64,000 bases of DNA from Spirometra erinaceieuropaei (GCA_902702965.1 CACRXP010000032.1:1983461-2047460), one strand, 5' to 3'; positions 24,246 to 36,939 are shown, counted from the stretch's first letter. The notes: a model not told the origin generated them from the sequence alone. A program made the numbers and translations.

Positions 24246-26194
24246 GGGTAAAAAGGGCTTTTGGACAATAGTTGGATCGTCAAACTAATATAAATAATGT
24301 CTGTGTTGAGCTATTTCTGAATAAGTCGCCATACTTTTCGAAAGGTTAAACGTACTTCTTAGTAATCGGTTAATCCAAGTAAGTTGCAAGTAAATATTCC
24401 TTTCTACCTGAAGATATCTTGACAGTGATGAAATCGAGCTAATACGAAGCTTCACGCATCAACTACAATCCGCATGGCAGCCTTGCTTCTCAATCCGGCA
24501 GGTCTGTAGTACGTCATCGTCTTTGGACATTTAACTGGCACCATGTGCACTCATTTTTCTTCTGTCTCTATTGCACTTTTATGCCCAACGATTTTTTTAA
24601 CTTTCCGCCTGGATGGTTGTAGAGTCCTTCATCCGTCGTCATCGTACGCTACACATGCCAAGTTTTTATTCGGGTTTCTGGTAAATTTTGACTGCGTCGA
24701 AGACTTCCTCGTGGCGCCGTGAATTCGAATTGCACCCGATACCACTGTCGAGTTATTCAAATTTGGTTCTAAGTCTGTGTTTCCTTATTTGCTAAAATGC
24801 CTACTGTTTAAGTGACCCTAGTAGCCGTCTGTGAGGTTCTAGATTGATTACTTGGGAAATCTTGTTTGGGACGTCGGCTACCTATATCCAATTTGGTGAA
24901 TTCTATGCGGTGACGAAGTCTGAGCAAGGCGTTTTGATGCAAAAACGACACGCATTGTCTTTTTTTACTGAGTCGCTGGCAATGTAAACACGGATTGCAC
25001 AGACGGAAGGTGCAGTAATGACTAGAAAATATTATCGCTCCAAGTCCCCAAACACGAGAGTCATACCTTGGGCAAATGCCCTCAACAACTACTTTTACGC
25101 CCAATCTGTAGGTTGGTATAACTGGTTAGGCTGAAATCCATCACTATTTGCAAACAGTCAGCAGACAGTTTGCACACTCTGCGGCTTCAGGGGAGATGCA
25201 CGAGAATTTCGTTTGCATAGTTGTGTCTAAGCGTTCTCCGCACGCTTTTCAGTCATGTTTCTGTCAACTCCGACTAGTTCATTCCGGTCCTGTGCGCTGT
25301 CCATCCTGTCATCCAGTAAATAGTCGTTGTGTTCAGTAGATACCAGCTGAGCAGGAAGGCAGGATCGAATCTGTGCGCGACACACTTTCTTTGTCTTCAC
25401 AGCGGACGCATGTCAGAGTCCTGTCGACATTCGCCGTTTTACTGTTCGACTGTCGACCTTTGTAGTTTAAAAAATCATTTGGATACATTTACCACTAATA
25501 CGCATGTCGATCTGTCTGTTGTCGCGCTACCAGGACAAAGGTCGGGGTTATATGTTATTGAAATCCTTATCGGGGTTGATGCTCAAACTCAGAAAAGTCG
25601 TAGAAAACATCCTTCGAATTATATATCCTAATCCTAACACCATGTCCTCATTGCCATTTTTGGTCTGCCGAATCTGTTTATGGGACAGATGCTTATATAT
25701 TGAGGCAGGCAGATTACCATTTCTGGTGGTCGTCGCTTTTTGCTGTGCCTACCTGTCGATAAAATGCACGCACTAAGGACGACGGCAAGCCGTAACAGCA
25801 AATCTTGACAATCAGATTCGAGTAGGTCTTGTAAAATGCGTGGTTTAAAGAGTAAAAGAAAGAAGCAGCCACCTACAGTTTTGCAAATCTCTAGTCTTTT
25901 TTCAATAACTGGTCCGAAAAATGGTCGTGGACTGATGAAAGATGCCTCTATAGTGTGATTAAAATTTGCTTTATATTTAAAGTTTTCTGTATCGCTCTTG
26001 ACCGGAAGCAGAGCCTTTTATGAACTGTCCAACATGTGCTGGTTGTTTATACCTCCTCGTCTACACAATTCTACGGGCCAGTCATCCTCGTGTGTACATT
26101 CTGTGTTGTGGTATCCTGTGAGAAAACCGTCAAGAATTACGCATAGTACGGTGTTGGGAGAACAGATTACCATTACGAGCATTGTTGACTTATT
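24246..26194. other. Stretch without recognised genes
   Basis: Open frames at 25329-25631, 25504-25776 and 24808-25104 (-) overlap one another and have no recognised motif. Nothing supportable seen. Confidence 0.35.
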
Positions 26195-26800
26195 CACGAG
26201 TGATGAGATTTCAACAAGTAACTACATCAGAGAAACTGGAAGACTGCTCCGGACGCGAATTGATGAACACGCGGCAGCGGTGCGAGAAATGACAAAAACT
26301 CCCAGGTCCCGGCCCATTAGACGAGACCCGGCCACGCATTCAAGTTCGATGCGGCCGAAATTCTCGCGAGAAGGGATAATCGTGTGAGCCGCGAGTTGCT
26401 CGAATCATGGTTCGCGGGACCTCAGTCTATCAACAAGTGCAACGACATCCCCACTCCGCATTCTGTGCTGAGGCATAGGCTGGCCAAAGTAATTGACCAT
26501 TCGGGAGCACGCAAGCCGGTGAGTCATGTGGCCGAGCAATGATTACGCCAACATCCAACACGGGTGGTGAGATTTCAGCAATTAATAGCTGGAATGCCGG
26601 CCATAAAGCAATTAGAGCAACAGCGGACAACAATTCTTGATTCAGGGGAGAGCGGTTAAATACCATAGGTATGCGGTGGCATAGCGTCCGCATCCTATAA
26701 ATACTGCAACTTTCTGTGCACGAATCACCGTTTCTGTCACCGTCTCTGATGGTGGGTTAATATGAGAGCTCGAAACGTAAGGTGGATAAAACCCTTATTC
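26195..26800 (+). mobile_element. Penelope-like element, 3' fragment (+)
   Basis: The frame encodes a piece of the GIY-YIG domain (SNYIRETGRLLRTRIDEHAA), in which the Gly of the YIG triplet is replaced by Arg, then the RRDPATHSSS and FSREG segments. The shared PLE 3' tail follows (INKCND-like at about 26430, AACATCCAACACGGGTGGTG near 26550). It ends in a motif with CTGATGG and CGAAACGTAAG at about 26740-26780. Confidence 0.65.
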
Positions 26801-29166
26801 CAGCGATCGCTCCAACTTCTTATCAAATAGTTCCTGGAACTCGCATCCTCGTTGCATCGGCAAACGTTAAGTGCGGAGTCGATGTGAGCGAAGCCCATGT
26901 GGAGTCATTGCCTACAGTTTCTAGCTTTCTGTTTATAGCCCAAAAGCCTGGCATATGGCCAGATGTTCGGAAATTAATGGGCTGTTGCCTAACCACCAAC
27001 TGACAATAGGGGTTTGGTCACCCGGGTCCGAGAATCATTATGCTTCCCGGAGACCTTGCTAGAAATGGTTATTATACATTGTGGTTAACGTCTTTAGTCT
27101 CAAAAATTACCAATCGAAATTCGCATATATGGAGGTCCGTGAACAAGTACACAGAATTAACGCCAAGGAAACGTGGGCAAATGAATATCTCGGAGACTCT
27201 GATGTTTCTTTTGGTGTATTTCCAGTTTTTTGCGAAAATATAATTTAGGCCTTTAAGGTAGTTTTCGTCTGTGTGCATTGTATTCCTCTCGTGTCATTTC
27301 CGTTGATAGAAAAAAGCTGATTTTTAAATTATGTATGAGTTGGTCATTTTTTCCTGAAGAGCATGGCCATAATTTTTGCGGCAATGATATTTCACCTTTA
27401 GATCAGACGCATAATACCCACTATTGCATGACTGCAGTGATAAATGACGAAAGCGATAGATTAAAGTTAGAAAGTTACCGAAGGTACAGCATGTTCGTAG
27501 AGCGGATTGAACCCGTAGGCAGAACTTACTTTACTATACACGATCTTACTCATGAAACCTGATGAAGGTAAATGAGGCGATAATTGTAAGCAATTAAGAT
27601 CCTCCGCGTTTTCATTATTTACCTAGCCTATTTTAGAGGAAGTATTTTTTTAATGCACAATATGCGTGTCTATGCTGAATGTCGAAATTCTTACAAATTT
27701 GAGCAGGGATATACGTTAGCTTGGATTTCGTCAGGTTCCTTAGCAAGTAGCTAGGCTAAACTAGGTTCGCCTAATCACACGTGCTCTCTACCTAAGAAGC
27801 GAGTAATCCGAGCAGCGGAATTTCACCAAACGGAACTTTCAGCATTTGACGGTAAATGTTTTCTCGCATAAATCACATAAACCACGCGTACGCAAGAAGA
27901 TTCTTTTTAGAAAGCCAGACGATCTGTCCGATTCTAAAGTTGCATTTACAAAGTTGTGTGATATCATACCCTAAAGCGCAGTAAAAACGCCTTTTAGTGT
28001 GCGGTTGTTTACACTTGCATATATTTTCCCGCTGTTTTGGAGATGCTCGATAACGTACGGCCAAGTTACCTTTTTAAGCATACGGTATTATGCGCTTCGT
28101 TTGGTCTGGATTTGAGTGATTTAAAAACGGAAAGGGTGTAGGATGAACAGTTTTGATAGAGTCTAAGCATTTAAGCGGCCACTAGGTTATGCATTTGCAT
28201 CTTTAAAACGGAGCCTAAAAAGGCTCCAAAATGAATTCAAAGTGAGTTCTTTCATTTTTAGCAGAAGAATTACCACCGATCTGCGATGAAGTGAAAAGCC
28301 GATCAGACTTCCTAATTTTATCTTAACTTAAGCTTAGAAAATGACAGTGCGCAGACAGTCGTCATTGAAACAAGTAACCAAAGTGCGGTTTAAAAGACAT
28401 TTTATTAAAACATGATTAATTGGTTTAATCGGTTTTTATTGACTTTCATTTTGATTGTGTTCATTTCTCAATGGTGAGACTTTTATCTGAATGAGGATAC
28501 ATGTATGACTCGAACGGTCATTAGTATTAAAAATAATGCTTCAGTACTTCCTACATTAGCAAATGCTCTCAATAGGTACCTTATTTTGAAAATATTGCTA
28601 CACTCATGGGAGACAATCCTCAGTTATGCGCAAATGATTTAAAATGTCAAACATCGTGAAGCATTCACTGCTGTTCTATACGCGGTTTAAAACTCATCGT
28701 GCTCCAGCGCTCTACGTATATACAAATGAACGTTTTCATGATATGCATACCGCATCTCAAACCATGTAGAAAAGAAGAAATAAGGTCAAATTTTGCACAA
28801 ATGTTTGAATTATTGCTTAAACAGTAGACTGATGGTTGGCAGTCAGACATAAAAATGCTCATATTTCTCGATAAAAAAACAAAAAAAGGAATTACTTACA
28901 AATTTCATCATTAATATATCGCAGTAGCTTACTTTTAGAAACGTATTCGCACTGTGAGAAAGTTTACAGGTATGAAAGTTCCTGTATAAAAAGAATCACA
29001 ACAAATTCCCGATGAAATTTGACTAAATAAATTCCGGTTTAATTTGCATAAAGTAAGAAGTATGAATTTTTTGTTATTAAAATATTAAGTTATTTTAGCT
29101 AGTACAATGAACATTGCCGAGGTATGATGTATCAAATCCAGCCGTCCAAGTGTATTAAAATTACAA
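26801..29166. other. Stretch without a confident gene
   Basis: AT-rich. The frame at 27278-27562 (+) ends in IHDLTHET and has a Lys-x-x-x-x-Trp...Gly-x-Asn-x-x-Gly pattern loosely like the last exon of the gene family described at 29167-30760. Length and splice phase do not match, so it is not called a gene. Nothing else was recognised. Confidence 0.35.
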
Positions 29167-30760
29167 TTAATTGTCTAGTTTCAATTCGAAAACCGAACGA
29201 TTGATTTCACAATGAACTGAACCTCCGTATAATCGATCCTGAGCCATTATATTTCGTCTGCCGTTTGTGTTTATGGAACCTCTGAGATAACTGGCCAAAC
29301 ACGACCGTGGCGAAAATGAAATATTTGATAATAGTTCAGGAAAATCAATCTTCGAAATTCCAGCTATGTCTGAACCATACTGCTCTGTATCCCAATTCGA
29401 AATCTTCAGCGTTGTCTTGATTGGAACTTCTTTTATTTTAAACGGATTCGAGAAGTCCTAAAGATGTTGAGAGCTTGACTGGATATACAATTGGTTACAA
29501 GTTATAACGATAATATTAGCCGAAGCAGTATTATTCCATTGTATAAGGATACTATGATAATGAGACATGTAGTTTACCCTATAGAATGAAAGTGAAACTT
29601 GGTCACATATATTTTCGCAGACATATTCTTCATATTTTTTGTACGTTGAGTTCGCAATTGGGAAACATGATTTAACCCAAATCCTGCCTTGTAGAATGAC
29701 ATTGTATGAACACATATACAGGTCCACAAGCTCGTCGGTCACTGTAAAGTGTGAAACGCGGTTCACTAGATATTTAACAATGTCCGTAATGCGAAATATC
29801 CCTTCATCCTTCGGACAGGATTTACGTCCTAAAACCAGTGTTTGTTTTAGTAAGCGTTTGGTTAAAGCAATTGGGAAAATACGGAATGCTCGACTGTTTC
29901 GTATCTCTCCCTTCTATACGAGTTCCATTCCTTTTTGTGATTAAACACCCTTAACATTTGCTCAAGTGTATCAAAAACAGACTGTTCTTCTTAGTGATCC
30001 TTCAGCACTTATGTCTACACATCTGAAAACTTGCAACTGTCCATTGTGACATTCGAAATCATGTGGCTTTGTCTCCTGCTGGTTTCTCGAGACTACGTGG
30101 CCGCCCTTTTGAGAAGGGGGATAGAATTGTGATGGAAATGTGGGCGACTGTACGACGTGTCCATTTTAAGATACAGTTAGACAAGTAAAAATGTGGTTGA
30201 ACCTTCGTCTAGCAGAGTTTGAAACAAGAAAGAAAACATGGTTATTCAGCCTACAGTCTCTAAAACATATATGCAGGCACGGGTCACTTTTAATAGAACA
30301 TAGTTTAAGTTCACTTACCAAATAGCACACCCTATTCGTACTTCACACTGAATCTATTTTTCTATGCCTAATTATCACGTTAACTGCAGGTATTTTTTTG
30401 ATTTAACTAGCAACATTTGTGCATCTGGAAATTACGTTTATGTTTAAACCCCGCAAATGAAAAACAAATAAGTATACGAAACAGGCTAGTATAGGATGCT
30501 GGTATGCCTCATTCCGAAATTGATGTGACCGATGTTTCGTTTGCTGTTACGTATCTGTTTAAACCATCCAGATGAAATTCATAATAGATAGTCTTATCTT
30601 GTGAGGACACCAGCTCATATTGGAAAGGCAACTTTTAGCGATTAATGAACTTACGGTTGAACGCAGCACACGCATTGCTCTCATAAATACACGCTAATAA
30701 TATTAGCAAGTATCTGCAGACGGCAGAATAGGATACGCAAGCCGACCTCTGCTTGGTCAT
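29167..30760 (-). CDS. Predicted secreted cysteine protein, paralog copy 1 (3 exons)
   Basis: Function unknown. Exon 1 (30760-30655) starts with ATG after a strong TTTTCTGGCTTTTCAG acceptor. It encodes a signal peptide (MTKQRS..., hydrophobic YLLILLACIY, small residues SNACA) and ends at a GTAAGT donor in phase 1. Exon 2 (29828-29578, 251 nt) follows TTTTAG, contains RKSCPKDEG and EEYVCENIC, and ends AGG|GTAAAC in phase 0. Exon 3 (29457-29167) follows TTTAG, contains LKISNWDTEQYGSDIAGIS and VHCEI, and adds 11 residues before TAA. The joined frame is 216 codons including stop, 215 aa. Exons 2 and 3 match copies at 45582-46185 and 62663-63313 in exact coding length and phase, which strongly supports these junctions. 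Joining exon 1 to exon 2 across an 826-bp intron rests only on splice signals and phase, and extra exons are possible. Invariant cysteines suggest an extracellular disulfide-bonded protein (inference). Confidence 0.55.
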
Positions 30761-32007
30761 CTGAAAAGCCAGAAAATGACATAAATTGGAGGCAAAAACA
30801 AAATATGTCAGCCTTAGGCCAATAAATCCTACAGCACAATGACAAGGGACTATCCAATCACATTGCCTTAGGGATGGATTCATAGGTTACCTAACCGTAC
30901 GTGTAATGCGCATAAGCGTCTGTTTCGCCTATGGGCTGATGTAGATTTTCTCATACCGTAGATTTTCTCAATGCCGTTGCCGCTACTTCGAACTGAATAA
31001 GACAACCTTATAAATACTTCGACTTAAATTTTTTCCGGCAGTGGATCTCTGAGGGTGATTTTTGCGTTCCTTTTGCTTGGGACCTGCAGCGCACAACCAG
31101 CAATCGCTTTTATCATAAACAAGCGAATAACCGACCGTAGAAACAATATAAAAGAAACTAAATTCTAGTGTCTTGTATTTGGCCCTACTATTCAGATAGT
31201 CAAGCACAATAAACATTTGCGTGTGGCATGCTCGGCGCGTGCAGTCCCCGTGATATGCACGTTTACTTTTAGAAGGCCAGTAAACTTAAAATTGACAGAT
31301 ATGTCCGGAGGACGACTATTTATTATTATCAGTGAAAAAAATCTCCAAAACGCGAAGCATTTTTCCAGTTCAGTTAAGGTTAAGTTATTAAGTAAACATA
31401 TCCCAAGCAATGTAACCCACGTTCAGAGAGCTAATGAGACTTTAAACCACGAACGTAAATTTCCTTCCTTTAACGCACGGTAAATGGCATTTTGTGTGGT
31501 AGATATCACAATTCAGGAAAGATATAAACAGCAGATTTAATAGCCTACATAGCATGCCTCATTTCTGCAGAATGAGGTCCGTGTGCCTTACGCGTCAGGT
31601 AGTGATTCAGGGCGTCGAATGCCATTACCAGGTTTTTGATCAATTGGTACACTGACGCACCAGAGTTCTGCTTCTGAAGGGAATTTATTCCCACAAATAA
31701 TACATTTCTCTTGAAAACTAGTTCCTATGCATAGCATTGGGCTCAGTGGATTGTCGACCAACGATTTAACTCATTCGCTTAAGTGTAACTCTTATGAGAC
31801 GCTTCATGTTCAATTACAGAGGATCATCACAGACAGATGTGCAAACCGCAAATGTAAATTTAAAATCTTACGTAAAACGCCTAGATGAGCAACGTTCTTG
31901 AGTTTTCCACAGCATTACCTGTGAGAGACTCGCATGTTTTCGGACCGCTGGGCACTGTCGGACTACAGGCACATTGAAGGCATCCGTATACAAGAGCTTT
32001 CTTGGTC
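30761..32007. other. Stretch without recognised genes
   Basis: This is the upstream side of the copy-1 gene, so its promoter or 5' UTR may lie here, but no element was identified. A short tandem GTAGATTTTCTCA pair lies at 30943-30975. Open frames at 31217-31483 (+) and 31192-31410 (-) overlap and have no motif. Confidence 0.35.
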
Positions 32008-32755
32008 TAACGTTTCGGATTCCTGTTCAAACCTATCATCAGAGACAATAGCAGATACGGGGGGTTCAAGCATACGGGGCAGCAGTATTTATGGGATAAT
32101 CGAACAATCATCACACCAACATCCAACACATGTGATTAAATTGCATCGAGTAACGACGATAAGTTCGGCCATCAAACAGACATCACCTCAAGTAGAACAA
32201 TCCCCGTTTCCGAACTGCAATACCTCCGATATTTATTCAAAGCCAATGGCTACCCGCGCAACTTCGTCAACCGGTGCATACGCAAAATGGACGAAAGGCC
32301 TAACCGCACGGACACAAAATCTTGGCGGGCGCTTCCGTATGCTAACAACGTTTCGGAAGCTGTCGGCCGCCTTTTTGCACCACTTGGGGCTGGAGTTGCA
32401 CACAGACCGGAGGCAACCATCAGGCGTCAGGTAACGAAACCGAAAGACCCACTGCCACGGCTAGAAACGTCTGGAGTCCTTTATCCGATCCGGTGCAGTT
32501 GCAGACAAAGCAACTGCGTCAAAGAAACCGGAAGACAGCTCCGAACGAGGATGGCCGAACGCGCTGCAGCGGTGCGGAGAAATGAAGCCAGCTCTCAAGT
32601 TTCGGCTCATTCGACAAGATCCGGCCACACATTCAAATTCGAAGAGGCCAAAATACTAGCAAGAAATGACAACCGCCTGAGCCGGGAGCTACTTGAATCA
32701 TGGTTTTCTGCCCCAGTCCATTAACATGTGCAATTAACTTTACCATTTAAGAAAA
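32008..32755 (+). mobile_element. Penelope-like element, 5'-truncated (+), with inverted tail at its 5' side
   Basis: The open frame from 32212 to 32724 encodes the end of the RT domain (YLRYLFKANGYPRNFVNRC), the linker NVSEAVGRLFAPLG, HRPEATIRRQVTKPKDPL, and a GIY-YIG domain (GVLYPIRCSCRQSNCVKETG, then RQLRTRMAERAAAVRR, SRELLESWF). The YIG-type triplet reads Cys-Val-Lys, so the nuclease is probably inactive. Upstream, 32008-32105 is the PLE terminal region in reverse, including TCATCAGAGAC and ACGTTTCGG, and 32120-32165 resembles another piece of the 3' tail in forward orientation. The 3' tail after 32755 is lost. Confidence 0.7.
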
Positions 32756-32889
32756 TGTAAGGGCCACAGGTTGGCGGTACGTATTGTGTGCGAAACCCAG
32801 GATTGTCCTTCTAGTCGCTGTCGAAGGCAGGACAATTGTTTACTGCACCCAGTCGCGCTCGAGAATTCCGGAGTAAGTGGTGACGGCTG

Positions 32890-35190
32890 GCATTTATTTC
32901 GTCCACCGGTGTCGATCGAGGCAGTGGTGGCTTGAAGTCGCGTGCAAGCAGTAGCAGTGCTTCAAAAAAGGCCTGCTGTTTCCTCGCAAATCCTGCAGTG
33001 TTCGATCAGGGGCCTCGAGCACTTTTTTGCGCCATTGTGCAATCATCCCAAACAATAGGTTTGCATTTCTGCAGTACTTTTCCCATGCCGGATGCTTTGG
33101 AAATGGTACACGCGGGAGTTTCAATGAATTGCTCGTTCAAAGGCAATTTCGAAACTGAATGAACGGGTTTTCTGCCAGGTAGCAGAGTTGCAGCTATTCC
33201 GGGATGCAAGTGCTAGGGCTATGTCATTTATGGGATCGAATTGCCGTCAGAATCGGTCGTTGTAGGAACGTTTTGCCAGTCCCTCATGTTGCATCTAGGA
33301 AGAAGGTTCTTCCAACCCCGTTACTGACATTCCGCAGTATTTGATCGTAAATGTCATTCTGCTCCAGTCTTGGTTTGTGAATGTTTGACTGCAAGCATGG
33401 CAGAAGTTGATCCGTATTTAATTTTGCTCATGGCGCCAATCCACATCTAACGAAGCAGCAGAAGATTGGGTTTGCGGTGACATTCCCAGTTGATTAAAAA
33501 CTTTGTTCGCGATTTCTGCGTGCATATCCTCAATCAATATTAACGCCTAGTTGTAGATTCCTGCTGTGCAAGCCACATTTGAATTTTTCATGCATAGTTG
33601 ACGGAAGATATATTTAGCCATGTGCGATTTATATTTCTCCCGTAAAACTGTTGGAGATGAAGGAGAGAATGCGGTCAATATGACTGCAAACAAGTCATGA
33701 ATTTGTTGTGGATGGGACGTGTTGCAGGCGTCATTAATACATACGTCCCACTGTTGATCGTTCTCCAGTAACTGAAGAGCCCGACACGCACTGCTGAATG
33801 TGGCATGCATGGCGCCGTTGACAGATTTCAACTGACGGATAGAGGTTGGAAGTGGCACATTCGTCAACACCATGCGAAGTAAGATTGGGATGCACGCTGT
33901 GCAGTCTGCCTAGCGCAGTCCTTTGAACATGCCGGGGTGTCCGTCCACTCGCTCTTTTCGTTTGCGTTGTTCGGATGAATTTCTACACACACTCCCTGTG
34001 TTATACGTAGACACTTTCGAATTCGGTAGTGTTTTCGCAAACGCGTCAGTTTGGCTTAAGGTAGAGAACACAGTAAATGTTGTTGCCGGTGGACCTAAGG
34101 CAACCTGTTGCATATTTGCATCTGTAAAGTAAACGCATTGCCCATTCTCTAACTCTACTGCAAGTGAACAACACCTGGACTTCGCTCATGGATGGGGAAT
34201 GAAAGTATCCGCCACACGGCTGTGTTGCTGTTGACGCATCTTCGAGCACAATACTGTGCGATTTCATCGAGTTGTATGTCCGCAACCCCTTCTCTCCTTT
34301 CGTGTTGCGGGCCGAAAACGGCCCTCTCGCTGCCTTTATTCACGTACTTACAAATGTACCTAATTCTTTTCCCGGAAATGCAGTTTTTCACGTTCATCTT
34401 AACTTCCTTTGCTTCTAAAAGCGAAGGCGAATACGGGACAACCCAGCGGTTACCGGCTTGTATGTCACCGATTCGCATTCGCATGGTGGCCAACTTGCCG
34501 ACGTCTTCCGCTGATCGTGTTGGGTATAGGGGACTTCCGTCGTTACCGGTAACTGTGTTGCATGCAAATGCCCGAGGATATCTCTGAGAGCATTTTCCGT
34601 CGGTCATGCCGGGGGGTGGGAGGGGTGGGGGAGAATTGGGATTCAGTGCACCTCAATGTTCATGCATCATATTCTTCGACACAACTTCATGCAAATCATA
34701 TTCGACGTCGGCGTCACGTAATTCAGCGCATATTGCATCGTCGATTGCGTTGGAAGTGATCCTGTTATAGATCCAGATCAATACATGTGCCTGGGGCAGT
34801 CCTCTCTTTTGCCGTTCCAGCTAACACATCCAGCGGCGCACAGACCCAACCAACTCGTGTTTCACCATGAAGTTCATTAGCGATTGCAGTTTCTTCCTGA
34901 TAACACATGCTGTAATGTCCTTCCTATTCACCGGCAATAGCCCTGGATGTAAGAGCTGATAAATATCCCGCCCTAACTGAATTGCACGTGAATGTAATGA
35001 ATAGGTCTGGACGCCCGTACTGACAAACATAAGCAATTGCACCTCGAGCGTACCCGAGCATATGGCGTGGACTCTCTGTGCATGTGGACGACAAAAGCGT
35101 TAGTCTTACAACGCTATCTGCATTACCGTCGTTTACAACTGCATCCTTTGTTTTAATGTCAGCATTGGTGTTAAGGCCCAACATTGTGTC
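32890..35190 (-). pseudogene. Helitron RepHel transposase, degenerate
   Basis: A Helitron transposase nicks and joins DNA by rolling circle (HUH Rep domain) and unwinds it (Pif1-like helicase). Minus-strand order: GRPDLFITFTCN (near 35010), KRGLPQAHVLIW (about 34805-34765), CSQRYPRAFACNTVTGNDG (from about 34595), NRWVVPYSPSLL, RYICKYVNKGSERAVFGP, QLDEIAQYCARR, a middle block VNGAMHATFSSACRALQLLE (near 33810), EDMHAEIANKVFNQLGMSPQ (near 33500), the helicase Walker A remnant GTGKTFLQRPI (near 33290), GIAATLLPGRKPVHS, and Walker B-like IVWDDCTMAQK (near 33030). Frames shift repeatedly. The HUH His-x-His reads Gln-Ala-His, and a TGA stands directly before the GTGKT of Walker A. The helicase C-terminal half is missing. 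Confidence 0.75.
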
Positions 35191-35199
35191 AATTTCTGC

Positions 35200-35858
35200 T
35201 ACTTCCTGCCTTTTCAGGAAAATCCCATGGGGCGCGGAAAAATACTTTGACTTTTCCCAAAGCCTTGCCTACCGCGCTTACTGCACCTGCGACAACCGGA
35301 TTGGCAGACGTTCTTTGGTCGATACTGGTGCGCATTTGCGTGTCATCCCTCCCACGACAGCCTACCGTTTATCCCGCAGCCCTGACCTATTTTCCCTGGA
35401 TGCCAACGCTACCTTCGGTTGCTGTTCTCTGTCTCTGGACATCGATCTCCGGCGTCCGTTTCCTCGGTCGTCGCCGTTGCTGATGTCTCATGTAGCATTC
35501 TTGATGCGGATTACCTTGTAGCAGAGAGTCAGGTAACTAAAATATTGTCGCTTCTCATCTTCTGGCGGACTGCCAACACTTAAATCTAAACGTCCAGACT
35601 ATCCGTCCCACTGTCCAGGGTATCCCGTTCTCTGCAGTGACCACTACTTTGCCATCCTAGGCCCTGACCATTATTGTCCATTTCGGCAGCTCCACACCGA
35701 ATACACTGGCTTCACCTTTTCCATTTTCAGCAGCTCCACTCACCCACTTGACGATGTTCATCATGTCCGCACAACTGGCCCTCCTGTGTTTTCTCGGCCT
35801 CTCCGTCTTGCGCCTGCAAGTCCAGCTGCCGTCAAGATCGAGATGTAAAGGAGAAATT
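35200..35858 (+). pseudogene. Ty3/gypsy pol fragment (protease to start of RT)
   Basis: The frame carries an aspartic protease with intact active site (GRRSLVDTGAHLRVIPPTTA, DTGA near 35320) and the following SLSLDIDLRRPFPRS block. After a frame change come the linker HHVRTTGPPVFSRPLRLAPA (about 35760-35825) and ASPAAVKIEM, which lead into RT in Ty3/gypsy Pol. It stops before the RT catalytic core where a minus-strand LINE fragment begins. No LTR, integrase or gag was recognised next to it. Confidence 0.7.
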
Positions 35859-35859
35859 G

Positions 35860-36430
35860 CCAGGGAATAAAAGGGCATTTAGATCACGTGGAAAGGGCTT
35901 CAGGGAAGATCTAAGATATATAAGGCACCCGTCCTCCTGCTTGTTTGTGCAGTCTTGGCTGTAGTAACCAAAGTCATTTATGAAAAGGTAGAATTATGAA
36001 TCAGACGATGGGTCCAGGATTTGGTTATGCATATAATATCGGGCGTCATTTCGTGATCAATGGCTCTGATTTGGACCATTTTACTTATGACAGACCTGGA
36101 ATTTAGCAAGATATAATATGGTAGCATATAGAGAATCAGAGAGAAAAGGCTAAGAAAGGGACCTGGAATATGTGTTAATGTGGTTTTCAGATACTGGAAT
36201 AGCAACAGAAATATAGAGCAAAGTTAGGCGTGTTGGAGGTTAACTTGGAAAAGAGAGAGGATAGAAGAGAGATAGAGGTTATTACAGGAGGGCAAGCAGC
36301 TACGAGAATTAGTTGCTGGGATGCCAGGTCTAGGGTGAGATGAGAAGGAGTTAGGGTGGCTTACGTGAGAACCACCGACCTTAAGTAGTGTAAAGCCTGA
36401 AATAAGTTGTGGAGTAAATGACGTAGGGAG
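35860..36430 (-). pseudogene. LINE fragment: ORF1 tail and endonuclease start (-)
   Basis: The minus strand encodes ILLNSRSVISKMVQIRAIDH and MTPDIICITKSWTHRLIHNS, the N-terminus of an APE-type LINE endonuclease. It matches 49725-49880 of the large LINE (DARSVKTKVARIRAIALEMM, PDIICVTESW). Upstream DNA (about 36240-36420) also matches the proline-rich end of that LINE's ORF1 at 49350-49480. This is therefore a second copy of the same family, cut at both ends. Confidence 0.65.
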
Positions 36431-36939
36431 AACCCCCTAAGAGCATTTGGTAGGATAAATGATAGGGCGTCCAAATACATATTCTATTTGCTAAGCATTT
36501 CCTAAACTCGTACTTATTCACTTTTGCCTAAGTTGATGATTATGTAACGGCTAGGCGGATACACCAACTGGTGTGAGTTCCGGTTTCAAAAACTGACTTT
36601 TCACCCACTGCTTTTGTTCTTCACTGGGTGGCGTCGACATTTAAGTTCATTCTGGCGCGGTCGTTTCGTTTGGCTTTTCTCGACATGGTTTTAGCGTGGG
36701 ATCACGTTGTCGATTGACTAAGCCCGCCAAAAGTTAATAGATAACTCAGATAGCCCGAGTCTCTTGTCAGGTTTCTTCCTTTCCGTGTTTATCAAGAAGC
36801 CGCCTTTTGATGAGAGAATACACCGAGAAATGCCACACCTAGGGGTCCATTAGCTGCACCAGATCGTCTGGCCTTACTGGCATATACGTAAAAGTTCTGA
36901 ATGAACTCGCTGACTAACTGATCTTCCCGATACCGAAGT

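Noticed and set aside
29458..29766. Single-exon reading of the 102-codon frame
   Set aside because: The conserved donor AGG|GTAAAC at 29578/29577 and the paralogs show the frame beyond it is intron.
30090..30215. Additional middle exon of copy 1 (peptide TKVQPHFYLSNCILKW...)
   Set aside because: A strong acceptor precedes it, but its open frame does not match the phase of exon 1, and no counterpart is seen in the other copies.
34192..34587. 131-codon plus-strand open frame
   Set aside because: It is the complement of the Helitron Rep region, where the minus strand carries the conserved motifs.
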